A stretch of 64,000 bases of DNA, from positions 33,471,036-33,535,035 of the forward strand of contig OX578281.1 in NCBI GenBank assembly GCA_951217055.1. The letters are read 5' to 3'. Positions 50,464 to 61,699 of this stretch are shown piece after piece (the first letter of the stretch is position 1; each line of letters begins with the position of its first letter). The DNA is from Gerris lacustris (taxonomy: Eukaryota; Arthropoda; Insecta; Hemiptera; Gerridae). The notes beneath the pieces are model-generated. The model saw only the letters and a list, made by a program, of their open reading frames with translations, made no database searches and had not been told where the DNA came from. Made by a program: the position numbers and the translations under genes.

Positions 50464-52952
50464 AATTAAAATCTTAACATAGAGTTAAATCCTGATGAAG
50501 TGTCTTCTAACCCTGAAAAGTTTTAATTCGTTGTGGGGTAAGTTTGGCCACAGACAAAACTTGGCAAAAAGCGAATAATATGTTGTCGATGTTACGAGAG
50601 TTTATGAGTTGTTATTGGACGATAGGTTAGATATAAGCAATATGATTATTATAAATGAAAAACATAGTTCAAGTAACATACAAATTTAAATATTAATTTG
50701 TTAAAGACTTTTTTTATTGCAGCATTTACTACTTCAAATGCTAGAGTAAGAAATTATGATATGTTAGAAAGATTAGATTCAAAAGTGGGGTACTACGATA
50801 AGGATAGTGTTGTTTTTATTGAAGGTGGAACAAAAAAATAAATAAAACACAGGTTCTACGTTAGGAGAATGGACTGATGAACTGAAAGATGATCGCATAA
50901 CTGATTGGATTTCTACAGGTCCGAAAAGCTATGGTTTCGTAACAAATAAAGGAAAAGAAATAATGAAAGTTAAAGGGTTTACACAAAATTATCTAAACTC
51001 ACAAACATTAAACATAATCACTATGAAACAAATTGATGATAAAGAGATAAGTAATGTTAACTTGCAGTTCAAATTGATAACTAAAGATACCAAAAATAAA
51101 ACTCTAGTTAATAATAAAAAAAAAAATATGAGTAAGGATTTAAAATTTATTTGCGATAATAGAATGATTAAAACTGAGAAAGATGGTATCATTGATACAT
51201 TACCCTTGGGGTATTAGGTTATGGTAGAGTTGAACTATATGATTAAATTCGTTTGTACATTCTCATATAAAGAAAAAGTATTGTGAGGGCGCGAAAATTA
51301 TATTTTAAAATTTTGATGGATTTACACGTTTTGAGGTCCCCTGTGTCTAAAAAAGTGGGGTTTACATTTTTTTCTGACGTCTGTGCAGACGGACAACAGA
51401 TATGGAGCGTCATCACAGACGAAATTTGTCATACATGTACAGAATAATCATACCCCGAGGCGAAATCGAGAAATTAATTTAAGCCCCAAATTTGGGGGCG
51501 CTACCCCCAAAAACACTGAAAAAAATTATTTCTCTAAAACGGTTCCAAAGATTTTTATTAAAAATTCTAAAATGTAGCCCATTTTAATAGGAATCTAATG
51601 ATATAAGCCATTTTCCCGGGAAAATCTAGTTTCCGAGATATTGATGAAAATAAATATGATTTTGTTGAAAATCGAAAAAAGTAAACAAACGGGTGTTCGT
51701 TACCTTTTAAATAATATATAATACATCAATATATATATACAAAGCATCGCATAGGTTTACCATTGAAGCGAGCTTAATGCAATAAATAATTAATATTTAG
51801 CAAATTAATAGTTAATCATGATGAGTTTATAGTTTAAATGGATGATTGGAGTAGACGGTAGTGCCGAGTGGACTCTCACTTCACTTCGAGCATCGTACCC
51901 AGCTGTCTTGGTTGTGGGACCGAGATTATATTATGAGAAAGTTAGTCGGAGTTGTCTCGGTCCGATTTTTTAAATATTTTTTTCCATTTTATTTTATAGT
52001 AAATAAAAAATAATATGGGATTTTAAAATTAATATCACAAATGTTACAAAAAAATCAAGCCTTCGCACCAAGTTAAGTATAGCTAAGTATAAAATTAGGT
52101 GAAGTTGGAGCATAGATATTAAATAATAAAAAATAAAAATTGTTATAGTATTTAAAAAATGTTTCTAGTGGAACTGGGTCATAAATGAAGAGAGTTAATA
52201 GTTTTAGTTACTTCGGTAAATCGGCAAGGTTATTTTGTAGGTAAATTCGCTTATAAGTGTTTAATAAGTCATACTTTATATAAAATACACTATAACTTAA
52301 GTAGCAGGGGAAATTAGGTTAAAATAAGTATTAAATACGAGTATATTTATTTATATAGAGATTAAAAAATATATTATAATAATTACCAAGACATGCCCTT
52401 TTCTGAGGAATAATTGTATAATTCCAATCAAGTGCAGTATTGTACTGATAAAAATGTAGTAGAGGAATTTTTGAATCGGGATTTTCATTTCCACCAGCTT
52501 CCAGCAGTAGTATCCTCCATGAATTTACTTCCGAAAGTCTTCTAGCCATAACGCTGCCTAAATAAAAAATAGTTCTAATAAATATATTTTAATTATTTAC
52601 TATTTTATATTCGAAACACACATTCACCATTCTTGAAGTAATGTTTTTTTGAAAGTAATTTAGCATTATAATTTTAGAAGATATGAATATCTTATTTAAT
52701 ATATATGTTTCTCTCTCTTATTAATATAATATATGTTATAAGTTAATTTAATTCATGATTAAAAAATTATCATATAGTTTTACCTGCTGATCCAGCACCA
52801 ATAATAATGAAGTCATAAACTGGAGTTTTTTCTCCTCCATGTTCCTGTGTTTCTCCAATACTGTTGCATATTATTGGAAAATATTTGGAGACTAAATAGT
52901 TGGAGATTAAAGCAACAAGTACCAGACTAAATATACTACTATAAGATAACAT
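45869..52952 (-). CDS. GMC oxidoreductase, copy E (complete, 576 aa, altered catalytic pair)
   Basis: Fifth and most divergent copy. Exons: complement(join(45869..47096, 47180..47342, 52387..52557, 52784..52952)); 1731 nt, TAA stop, GT/AG introns of 226, 5044 and 83 bp with family phases. Exon 1 is 24 bp longer than in A-D (eight extra residues net between the signal peptide and the Rossmann fold), ending in GAGSAG. Exon 3 carries [19 protein letters not shown], where the usual Asn-Gly-Met is Gly-Gly-Leu. The first catalytic His ([10 protein letters not shown], about residue 510) is kept. The second position reads RGHTLAPT instead of RGNTNAPT, so His (about residue 554, codon 45938-45940) replaces Asn. 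One Ser is missing in WSTSAFL. Intron 2 is packed with mobile-element remains. The reading frame is open throughout, so this is more likely a diverged working gene than a pseudogene. Confidence 0.9.
47573..47801. mobile_element. hAT-type MITE, 229 bp, GC-rich
   Basis: Ends CAGTGGCGTAGCTAG and CATAGTTACGCCACTG are inverted repeats. An exact 8-bp duplication TCGGAGGG flanks it (47565-47572, 47802-47809). Interior has repeated GGGGGCCCC blocks on both sides. Lies in intron 2 of copy E. Confidence 0.9.
48237..48439. repeat. 58-bp inverted repeat with tRNA-like A box
   Basis: Left arm 48237-48294 and right arm 48382-48439 are reverse complements with one mismatch. Each arm, read appropriately, contains TGTAGCTTAATTGGTTAGAGC, a good tRNA/SINE A box, but no B box GGTTCGA follows in either. 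Probably two head-to-head SINE heads or a foldback. Confidence 0.7.
48495..48560 (+). ncRNA. Hammerhead-ribozyme-like core at a Penelope-like 3' end
   Basis: Plus strand: CTGATGA (48509-48515), T, stem II GACAAC / GTTGTC (48517-48522, 48531-48536) with an 8-nt loop, then GAAAC (48537). The following ATTGG...AATAAAGTCTGTTCTTAAC resembles Penelope-like element ends. As at 29215, one extra base follows CTGATGA, and stems I/III are not resolved, so only the core is supported. Confidence 0.45.
49150..51230 (+). pseudogene. Protein-primed DNA polymerase B remnant (Polinton/adintovirus-like)
   Basis: Plus strand, within intron 2 of copy E. In order: an N-terminal piece (49162-49280, [14 protein letters not shown]); a 31-bp tandem repeat; a piece with [14 protein letters not shown] (49440-49600); [20 protein letters not shown] (about 49722-49785), matching the 'EF.GC.WHGC' segment of such polymerases; [12 protein letters not shown] (about 50057-50095), palm motif [10 protein letters not shown] (about 50791), palm motif C with Lys for the usual Thr; then [14 protein letters not shown] and [13 protein letters not shown] (50870-50960) and ending IDTLPLGY (51217). 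Frames shift repeatedly and stops interrupt; dead. No terminal repeats or other Polinton genes seen, so Polinton versus related virus is unresolved. Confidence 0.75.
49281..49435. repeat. 31-bp tandem repeat, five copies
   Basis: Unit TAATGCAATGATTAAATTAG plus CCAAGGAAAAG, exactly five copies (155 bp) with two point changes. It lies inside the polymerase B remnant; because 31 is not a multiple of 3 its expansion breaks the frame. Confidence 0.95.
51258..51975 (+). repeat. Dispersed repeat R2, longest copy
   Basis: Begins with TTCTCATATAAAGAAAAAGTA, then GGATTTACACGTTTTGAGGT, CGAAATCGAGAAATTAATTT, CCATTTTCCCGGGAAAATCTAG, and ends GAAAGTTAGTCGGAGTTGTC with CGGTCCGATTTT. About 245 bp (51690-51935) of unshared sequence sits before the 3' end. 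Noncoding. Confidence 0.7.
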
Positions 52953-55606
52953 AGTAATATTATCAAATATAAAATGTATACTTTTATATTTATTATTTTA
53001 CTTTTATTATTGTTTTGGTTGTTTAAATTATACATTAATAAATTAAACAAACATTTTTGGTGTTTTTTATTTATAAATTTAAAATTAAATCGGAAAAAGG
53101 AAGCGGTAATGGATAAACTATAAATAGTAAAATTCTTAATAAAGTGCTACATAGTTTAATATGACAGACATTATATATATATATCCACGAAAATATGACC
53201 TTTTTTTTAATTAAATATAATAATTATTTTTGTAATAATGGAAAATAAGCTCAATTATAAAATCGTACTTAATATTTTTGGTACACGTGTATCACCAATT
53301 ATTATTATTATTTTTTAAATTGTTTACTTTTGTTTATTTTTTAGTTACAGTTTGTTAATTATAACCTAAATTATATTATTTTATCTTTATTGAAAGTTTT
53401 ATATTTAATTACTGTTAGGTCTATTATTAGTTCACGAGATACTAAAACATTTACTCCAATGTGCAAAAGTTTAAACTAAACTGGTTTTCAATTTTAATAA
53501 CTTATATAGAGTTAACATAATTGTTATCTATAGAGGACTTCTTCACTTTACTAGTTTTATCTTATTTTTATAAACGTAACATTTTATCTTTACTCTACTC
53601 TATGTGCATTCTATTATCTTAATCACTCTGTGCTCCCTCTAATAGTATGACGTCATCTCGTCTCATAATTATTCATCTATTCCCGATCATTAGCATTAGA
53701 GCTTTACCAAAGACCCTTTTTCATTAATTAAAACCACATTCATTATTAATCATAATCTCTATGAATAAGGACTCTTGGAAGCGTTAAGGACTTCTATAGA
53801 TGTCGTTTAACTAATGGGGTCTTGTAAAATATGAATACCCTTTTGAGTGAGACAAGTTTCATAGTTATACTAAATTCTAGAAAGACCTTTAGTAGAAATA
53901 GTAATAATTTTAATAGTTCTTCTTTCACTTCTATCAAGGAAATATGTAGATAAATCGAAAGTTGTGAGAATTGAAATATTTAGTGAGGTAGTGTAGTGAA
54001 ATACCTAAATCCAGCTATTAGGAAAATAAAGTTAAAAGATAGTTCAAACTTGAAGGCGGTGCCTAACAAATAGAAAATACTGTCTCTCAATTAGTTTGGC
54101 CAATTGCTTACTCGTGTCTATTTATTGGACAAATTGTTACATTAGTATAAAAAATGTTATCCCACAAGGAATTGAAATTGAGGTTCTATCTACCTATTTC
54201 AGTTCCCAGTGGATCAAAAGTAATTTTAATCAATTTTACATTTGTGTGCAGATGTTTGAAATAAAAATGGATTATTGGTCTGTGAGCTATACTTTCGACA
54301 AAGCATCCAATTTTTTTCTAAAATCATATGAGTAGTTATAAAGATATATTAGGTTTAATTTAAAGTATGACCTTCTTAAGCTCGGATGCCATTGATAAAC
54401 AAACAATCTCCTACAATAAGATTAGTTATTGATAGTAACCTATGTTTAGAAAATTAAATTCAAAATCAATTTTGAGGATATAATCTTTTATCAATGTTTC
54501 TAGAAAGATCGATGGATTAAACTTACTTTTTTATGATGAAGTATTAGATTATTTTAACTCTTGTTGTAAGTTAATTAAAATATTTAATGTATTTTTATTT
54601 TATAATTCAATTATTTCTTATCGAAATAAACTTTTTAATGTGATAATAAAATGTGAAATTACAGAATCTAGTACGCCTGAATGGTTACAATCATTACTCA
54701 AAACAATTAAAAGTTTAAAGGGCTCTTCTAGGGGCGAGAAATTAAAAAAAAAAAAAAAAAAAAAACAAATAATTAGACTTCTTTAAGAAATTATTAACTT
54801 GAAGGAAGATACTTGTTTTTTTGTTTTTATATCTTGAGATTTTGAAAAGTCTCTTCAACTTCTTAGTTTATCTTATTTAGCTCGATAAATTTAAATGAGA
54901 GGGAAAGAGCAACGCGATAAGAAGAAAAGAATAATGTTCCGCTTTCTTGAAGAGCTTAAAACAAACAAACAAGAAAGTAAATTCTTGGCATTAGAGCTTG
55001 CAAGTTTAATGAATAAGAGTTCATTTCAATGAAAACTTTTTACTACTTTATTTTCTTTCCTCGACTTTTTTAAGTCTCAATAAAATTATAAGTGTTATAA
55101 GTGAATTGTTAGTAATCTTCTTATGACTACATTGGAGGAGTTTTCAAAGATGGATTTTTTTATTTATCTCTTATCCACATAATGTAGTAAATGTGAGAAT
55201 ATTTTTAGAAAAATGGTCTGAACGATTCTGACACAAAAATACTCATACTTATCCTTTGAAAGGCCATAACCTATGAACTTAACCCAGTACACACCGTCAA
55301 CCCAAGCTTAACCCATTAAGATGTGAAACGTGAAACTGAATTGTTAAAGTGGCAAATCCTTCAATACTGAAAAACAAATTACTGTTATATTGATCAACAC
55401 CAATTAAAACCAAATAATTCATTTGTTTTTTTAATTTAATTTATAGTGAATATAGCCAATGATTTGAAACAGACTGTGTATCAATATTTGCTTTGGTGCA
55501 CATCAATTTTTTTCTCTTTGCGTTTACTTCTTTGTGTACAGAACAAAAACTAATTTTTAAAGAAACAATCATTTATCACAGTTATTGATTTACTGATGCA
55601 TTAATC

Positions 55607-55858
55607 CACTAGCGTACACAGAAAATTTTTTCGGAGGATGTGAGGGACCATGACCTGTAATACGTTATAGGCCCACGATTTACTATCCATCGGCAAATAT
55701 TTGGGCCAAACCGGTAATCAGGCCAATTTAGTGTACACATTCTATTTCAATTCAATGCATTTAATTCCATGCCCAGCGTGATTCCCACTAAAATTCCGGG
55801 CCCAGCAGGCAATCGGGCTGGTCTATTGCCCCCCCCCCCTTTTTTGTGTACGCCACTG
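55607..55858. mobile_element. Old hAT-like MITE shared by both duplication copies
   Basis: Ends CACTAGCGTACACAGAAAA and TTTTTTGTGTACGCCACTG are imperfect inverted repeats. Flanking octamers CATTAATC and CAATAACC match at 6 of 8. A relic lies at the same place in copy 1 (about 17245-17440), so it predates the duplication. Confidence 0.5.
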
Positions 55859-56230
55859 CAATAACCATTTAACTGAAGATTATTGCCAAATCCATTATAA
55901 AAATATAATGAAACACAACCTCTTAAAGCTGAAAGCTTGCCTCAAAATATAATTTCGTAACGTATCTATGAAATAAAAACTATTGGACAGAGAAACTATG
56001 AAAAGTTAACTAAAAGAATGTAAGGATAACCAAGTTAGTGAGATAAAGGAATAACCAAGTTAGTGATAATTGTGACATTAAGGTAAAAGGGCCGTGAATT
56101 CAGTTGATAAGAGAAGTTATGCGCTATCCTCGGAGTACAGTGACTTACTTTTATAACAGCATACCATATTCTTCCTATAACAACTTTTACTTAACCTTCC
56201 TTTAACAGGAGAATTTTTCCTGTTTTGTCC

Positions 56231-56471
56231 GATAATATAATTTTGTCGACTGAAGAGAAACGGGTGAAGGCAATGTTGCGGATGATCGCTTTAAATCGTG
56301 GGCCTATAAAAGCCTTAGAGGTATCCTAAAGCCTGTTACGTGATACTTGAACATCCCATTTTATCTCACAGCTGCGTTTTTTCTACATTTTCCTGTCCTT
56401 TTAAAGTGTTGTCGAGCGTCATGTCTACCTGGTTTAGGCTTTACTTGCACTCTAAGTATAAACACACTTAG
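56231..56471. other. Strongly conserved block of segmental duplication, copy 2
   Basis: Partner of 17838-18079; see there. Only scattered single-base changes until the last ~45 bp. Confidence 0.5.
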
Positions 56472-56686
56472 CGGAGCTAGAAAGAAAAAAATAAAAAACA
56501 TTTAAATAAATAAAAGGTACAGGAAGAAGACATGGAAGCTCCTTTTTTAAAAAAAAAACAAAAAAAAGTAACCTTTTTATTGTTGATAGAACTTGAAGGA
56601 AATGAGTAATCAAAACCTTTCTCCTTACTTCATGATAAAGAAAGAAAAATTTGTCAGAACAAAAGCCAGTTATGCTCAACATTTTT

Positions 56687-57005
56687 TACTTTCTCATACA
56701 AAGAGAAAGTATTGTGATGGCGCGAAAATTCGATTTTGATGTTTTGATGGATTTACACGTTTTGAGGTCCCCTGAGTCCAAAAAAGTGTTTTTTAAAAAA
56801 TGTCTGTCTGTCTTAAGTTTGTCTGTGCCCTAAGACACCTGGAGCCTAAACTACTAGGCAGATATTGACGAAATTTGGTTTCAGAAATGTTGAAGAAAAT
56901 TGTTGAAGAAAAGAAATGTTCAGAAATCAGTTAATGTCCATTTAAATACGAATCTAACGATATAAGCCATTTTCCCGGGAAAAATCTAGTCTCCGAGAAA
57001 AAAGC
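56687..57005 (+). repeat. Dispersed repeat R2, 3'-truncated copy
   Basis: Starts TTTCTCATACAAAGAGAAAGTA and ends shortly after CCATTTTCCCGGGAAAAATC. Has an internal TGTCTGTCTGTC run. Confidence 0.7.
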
Positions 57006-57167
57006 TTAAAACGCGGACTACAAGTCTCTGTGATGTGATTATTTATATAATTCTTAATAGTTTCATTGATCGTTATTATAAAAGTTTAATACTGTACATC
57101 TAATGTATGCCAGGTACCAGGATCTACCAAAAGAAAATCATGTTTTATGTTTAGACATTAACTTTCT

Positions 57168-57743
57168 CATATAAAGAGAGAGTATGTGATGGCGCTAAAA
57201 TTCGATTTTGAGATTATGATGGATTTACACGTTTTTAGGTCCCCTGAGTCCAAAAAAAAGTGGGGTTTGCAATGTGATGGTGACAAAAAATTTTGTCTGA
57301 CGTATGTGCAGATGGACGTCATCACAGACGAAATCTGGCATACATGTATAGAATAATCATACCCTGAGGGGAAATCGAGAAATTAATTTTAGCTCCAAAT
57401 TTGGGTGTGCAAGCCCCCAAAAACTTTGAAAAAACGGGGAAAAAAATATTTCACGAAAATGGTTCCGACGATTTTGATTCAAAAATTCTAAAATGTAGTC
57501 CTTTTAAGCACCTACAAATGTAATAATATGACGTTTTTCCGGGGAAAATCTAATTCTTGAAAAAATAGCTTTAAACGTGGATGTAGAGGGGAAGTTATTT
57601 TTTAGATACATTTTGATGAAATGTTTAATAATAATTAAGTTTATCTACGAAAACACGAAAACTAATAAACGGAAAACACTGGGCTAAGTAATTTTGATCT
57701 CGTGTACGAGAAAGTTGGTCTGAGTTGTCTTGGACCGATTTTT
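57168..57743 (+). repeat. Dispersed repeat R2, copy joined to R3
   Basis: Runs from TTTCTCATATAAAGAGAGAGTA to GAGTTGTCTTGGACCGATTTT, directly abutting an R3 copy at 57744. Confidence 0.7.
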
Positions 57744-58093
57744 GCTACGTTTGTATAAGCTTGCATTCTTGTTTGTTTGTTTGTTTGTTTGTTTGTTTGT
57801 TTGTGGGGGTCTCCAGTGCAAATCTTGCAATCGATTTTTAACTAACTTCTCGAGTAGCCAGCCATTTGAAACTTTTAGAATAGTTTAGAACACGATGACA
57901 ATGCATTATTTTAATTCTTTTAGCCATTAATCAGCAGAATTTAATTCGTTTTCAGCAAATTTTGTGGTATGGAAAGTTAGTTCGGAAAAAATCCACAAGT
58001 TATTTTATTTGTTTTGACATGACCCATATTTACGATCTTCATTTTAACGTGTTTCAAATTTATGATTAATGACAGAAAATTTAAAAACGTAGT
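57744..58093 (+). mobile_element. Dispersed repeat R3, internally deleted copy
   Basis: From GCTACGTTTGTATAAGCTTG through a (GTTT)8-like run to AAAAACGTAGTATATAAG. Lacks about 250 bp of the interior present in 43811-44413. Confidence 0.7.
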
Positions 58094-59112
58094 ATATAAG
58101 TATATTTTGATGAAACAAAGCTTCTACCATGCGCCATATGTTGGTGTAGACCACAGTAAAAATATTAATATATTTCATGTTGCGCTACTTAAAGTCGGGC
58201 ATGCGCCGAGGCCGCCTCAAGAATACATTTAGGGCCAGTTTTGGTTTTCACAATGTATGAAATAAAAAGGTTTTGAATATTTTGCTATTGAATCTATTGA
58301 AAACTGATCAGTGTACAGACAAAAATTTAATCTCATAAATATAGATTATCATTATCCTTAATTGCTGTTGATATACCTAGTACCTAAGTTATAAAAAGTA
58401 TGAGTTATAAGAATTGGTAGTTACAATTCTCAGTGGAAACAATTTATGCTTAAAATTAAAAATTTAGGAAACAAAGCACTGATAAAGTCTCCAGTGGCAA
58501 CATTACGTTGTAAATTCAATGATAATAAATTGATGAGCGTCCATAAATCAATGTTTTCACTTTACTATACTTACTGATAACTGGAAAATTGATTTTGAAT
58601 TCACGAGAGGAAAGAGATATGATTTACAACGCTTGAATTCACAGAATAATGAATCAAATTCCGGTATTTTCTTGATATAATGCAGAATAGACAATTTTGG
58701 AAACTTAACTGAAATGGCGCTGTTGATATATATCTCAGCATACAAATCATTTGTTTAAACTCGTAAATTCTTCAACTCACTGATGAAGAGTTGATATTAT
58801 CCTGTATTGTATGAAATATCCTTATTTAATACATATTTGGAATATAAGGGAATATTTTGATTAAATTTGCTTATTTATTTTTATTCTCTTAATAACTCTT
58901 ATTTCTAGTTATAAATGCTTAGTCCTGGAATATTAATTAAGTTTTAAAATTAATTGACTGCGATAACTTATTCTTACTAGGTCAGTTATCGCATAATTGG
59001 ATAATTTCTACGTTAAGGCTGTTATGAAATATACATTCTTTGATGGAATTTTTCTCCACCAGAGAATACAATTTTCATTAGCAGCAAATATATGGTAATT
59101 TTTATTAACATC
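58094..59112. other. No gene seen
   Basis: AT-rich sequence with no recognised repeat or coding similarity. Confidence 0.55.
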
Positions 59113-59545
59113 ATTGCTTCCAAGCTTACCGAAGATAACGAACGGAAGCTATGTGATCGATCTTAAGAACGAAACAATTTTTTATCTCCGATTTCAAAAA
59201 TTCCAAGACAGAAATCCGATTCAGACATAAGGAAACATTTCTGGCCCGTGTCTGTCTGGCGCTCAATTTTTGCGAACCAACATATCTAAAAACTACTTAT
59301 CTGATTTAAATGAAATTTGGTTGGTAGGTAATACTTAGCCCATTATTCATCCCATATAAATTTCAACCTTCTGCGCTTATTTGTTTATCTTCAACATGCT
59401 CACAAACATATATATTTATTTACAGCTATATCTTTAAAATTAATCATATGATTTTTATGAAATTTGTATGGTTTGTCGAAAGTAGCCTGCAGATAGCACC
59501 CGCCTAATGTCAACCGTCTGCACATTTTAAATCGTGCTAAATTAA
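59113..59545 (+). mobile_element. LIR family fragment, forward half
   Basis: Starts GCTTCCAAGCTTACCGAAGAT and ends near CGTGCTAAATTAATATG, without a terminus. Confidence 0.7.
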
Positions 59546-59704
59546 TATGTCTATATACTATAAAACCGCATGGCTAACTGACCCACTGACTGACATTAAT
59601 GTTTACCCACTTCCAGAAGAGCTAGAGACTTGCGGTTCGTGCCATTCGACGCGCAAAGTCCACATTGTGAACCAAAATAATTATAGAAAGGTAACTTTTT
59701 AGGT

Positions 59705-60415
59705 CTCCGATTTCAAAAATTCCAAGACAGAAATAGATTTCAAACGTCAGGGATCATATTTGGTTCCGTGTCTGTCTGTCGGTCTGTTGTTCAATTTTTG
59801 CGATCCAACGTATCTTAAAAACTACACGTCCAATTTTAATGAAGTTTGGGTGGTAGGTCATGAGTAGCCTTTGTTGGTCCCATATAAGTTTCAACTTTCT
59901 ACGCTCATTTGTTTCTCTTTCACATGCGCACAAACATACATTAATTTACACCTATAGCTTCAAAAGTACTTATCTTATTAGTATGATACTTTTATAGTTT
60001 ATTGATAGTAGCCCGTAGATAGCCCCAGATTACTTTGAACCGTCTGCGCTCTTTACCTATTGCTTATTTGATAATTTCATTCAAGTAAAAAATCAAATCA
60101 ATTTTGACAGATTAAAAAAAACCGGGGAAAAAATTAAACAAATTAGACAATAATGGCTTGTTAAAGCATAAAATAAAAAATTGCTTGCATACGAGTCTGC
60201 AAGACAGTAAGAAATTTTTTTGGGAGACACTATCCCTACTAAGAGCCGACAGACTCGATTGAACACCTCCTATATCTTCCCCACTCGTATAACGGTAACG
60301 CTTTTCGAGGTTAATGTGCCATAGCCAAGACATAAAAATGTCAAAAAAGAGTACGAGATAGGATGCGAGGAAGCTATGTGCCACACCAATTGGAATTCTA
60401 TTTAGTTTTAGAGGG
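59705..60415 (+). mobile_element. LIR family fragment ending in the family terminus, with an insertion
   Basis: Forward half from CTCCGATTTCAAAAATTCCA to GAAGCTATGTGCCACACCAATT (60370-60391). About 165 bp at 60185-60350 (CATACGAGTCTGCAAGACAG...) is not shared with other copies. A lone terminus of the same family recurs at 60703-60736. Confidence 0.72.
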
Positions 60416-60894
60416 GTAAGATTGAAAAAAAAACTGTTTACATAGCGGTTTTTACGATTTGGTTACTGTGTTATTTGTTTATTAAATGTGCGCATATTAT
60501 TATGTATGCACATTATTATATAATGTATATTATTATATGTGCTGTATATTATTAGTGTTAAAGGCTTTGTTTCTCCGAAAAATGTTGGTTAGAACCATCG
60601 TTATTAAATATTTACTGGAACAGTGCCGTGCCTTCAAACTTTTTGATTATTTTTATCGAGGTATTTTTAATTCTTAAACTGATTTTTTCTTTGCATACTA
60701 GAGCGCGAGGAAGCTATGTGCCACACTAATTGGCAGAATATTTTTAATTACTTTTCTTGGTTTTACTTTTTCTTCCGTTTAAAGGAAAAGGTAAGAAAAA
60801 AAAAGAAAATCTTAAAATATATTAGTTAGTAAATATACATATAATAGTTGTTTATGCACCTTGGGAATTATGCAAGATTATCTTCCCGCGTGAC

Positions 60895-61005
60895 TGAGTT
60901 GATTCCTAAGGCAAAGCCGAAGGAATTAAGGCAACAAAATCCCGAGGCGAAGCCCAGGGTATTAGGTATCTTAATTGCCGAGCTAAAGCCGAGGGATTAA
61001 TGTCA
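60895..61005. repeat. Degenerate GC-richer direct repeats
   Basis: Three related phrases, GCAAAGCCGAAGGAATTAAGG, GGCGAAGCCCAGGGTATTAGG and GCTAAAGCCGAGGGATTAATG, about 40 bp apart. Identity unknown. Confidence 0.6.
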
Positions 61006-61129
61006 ATTAGATAATTATAACAAGGGAACAATAATGCATTATTATAGAGGTACATAAAAAAAACTCCAGAAAAAGTACTCTGTAAGATTTATTCAACAAA
61101 GAAAACATTTGTATTTCTTTATCAAACGA

Positions 61130-61695
61130 ATAAAAAAAAAAGATATGATAAGAAATCGTTGGATTCGGGAGCAGACAGGAATAGAAGATATAGGAAATGT
61201 GGTAATGACCAGAAAATGGAACTGGGCTGGACATGTAGCAAGAACTACTGATGATAGGTGGACCAAAACGATGATAGACTGGTACCCGAGAAACTTCACG
61301 AGGTAGAGAGGAAGACCTGGACAGAGGTGGGACGAGGAGATGAGAAAAGTTTGTGGGGGAGTCACTTGGCAAAGGGTTGCAAATATGAGGCAAGAGTGGA
61401 AAAGAATGAAAGGGGTCTTCTTAGACGTTTGGTTCTACCAAAATTAATAATTAATAAAATTAGTAGGTAAAATTAATGTAAGTAAATGGAAATAAATAAA
61501 TAAAATAAATTAATAAATAAGTTAACAAAAAGCAAGGAGCAACTTAATACCTGTATAAGGTACCACGGCTTGAGCCGATTTGTGGAAAAATTTTAATTAA
61601 GAATAAAAAAATAAAAAATATGTACATACTTATTATTTTTGTATATGTTGTTTTTACACAATAAATGGTTATTATTATTATTATTATTATTAAAC
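61130..61695 (+). pseudogene. 5'-truncated non-LTR retrotransposon 3' end
   Basis: Plus strand encodes IGNVVMTRKWNWAGHVART and, after a frameshift, RGRPGQRWDEEMRKVCGGV and WQRVANMRQEWKR, the typical C-terminal tail of many insect non-LTR ORF2 proteins (W.GH..R....RW, RGRP..RW.D). It ends in an ATT trinucleotide tail (61670-61692), as in RTE/CR1-type elements. No RT core remains. Confidence 0.8.
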
Positions 61696-61699
61696 AAAT

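Larger units (their letters stand above)
53142..56690. repeat. Segmental duplication, copy 2
   Basis: Lies immediately 5' of copy E and aligns with 14208-18345 5' of copy B. It lacks the LIR insertion of copy 1 and so shows the empty site. No gene recognised; open frames such as the one at 54096 are not conserved in copy 1. Confidence 0.88.

Noticed and set aside
54096..54335. 79-aa plus-strand gene
   Set aside because: The frame is not kept in the paralogous region 15.9-16.1 kb and has no recognisable similarity.
61007..61393. 128-aa minus-strand frame
   Set aside because: It is the antisense shadow of the non-LTR ORF2 tail on the plus strand.
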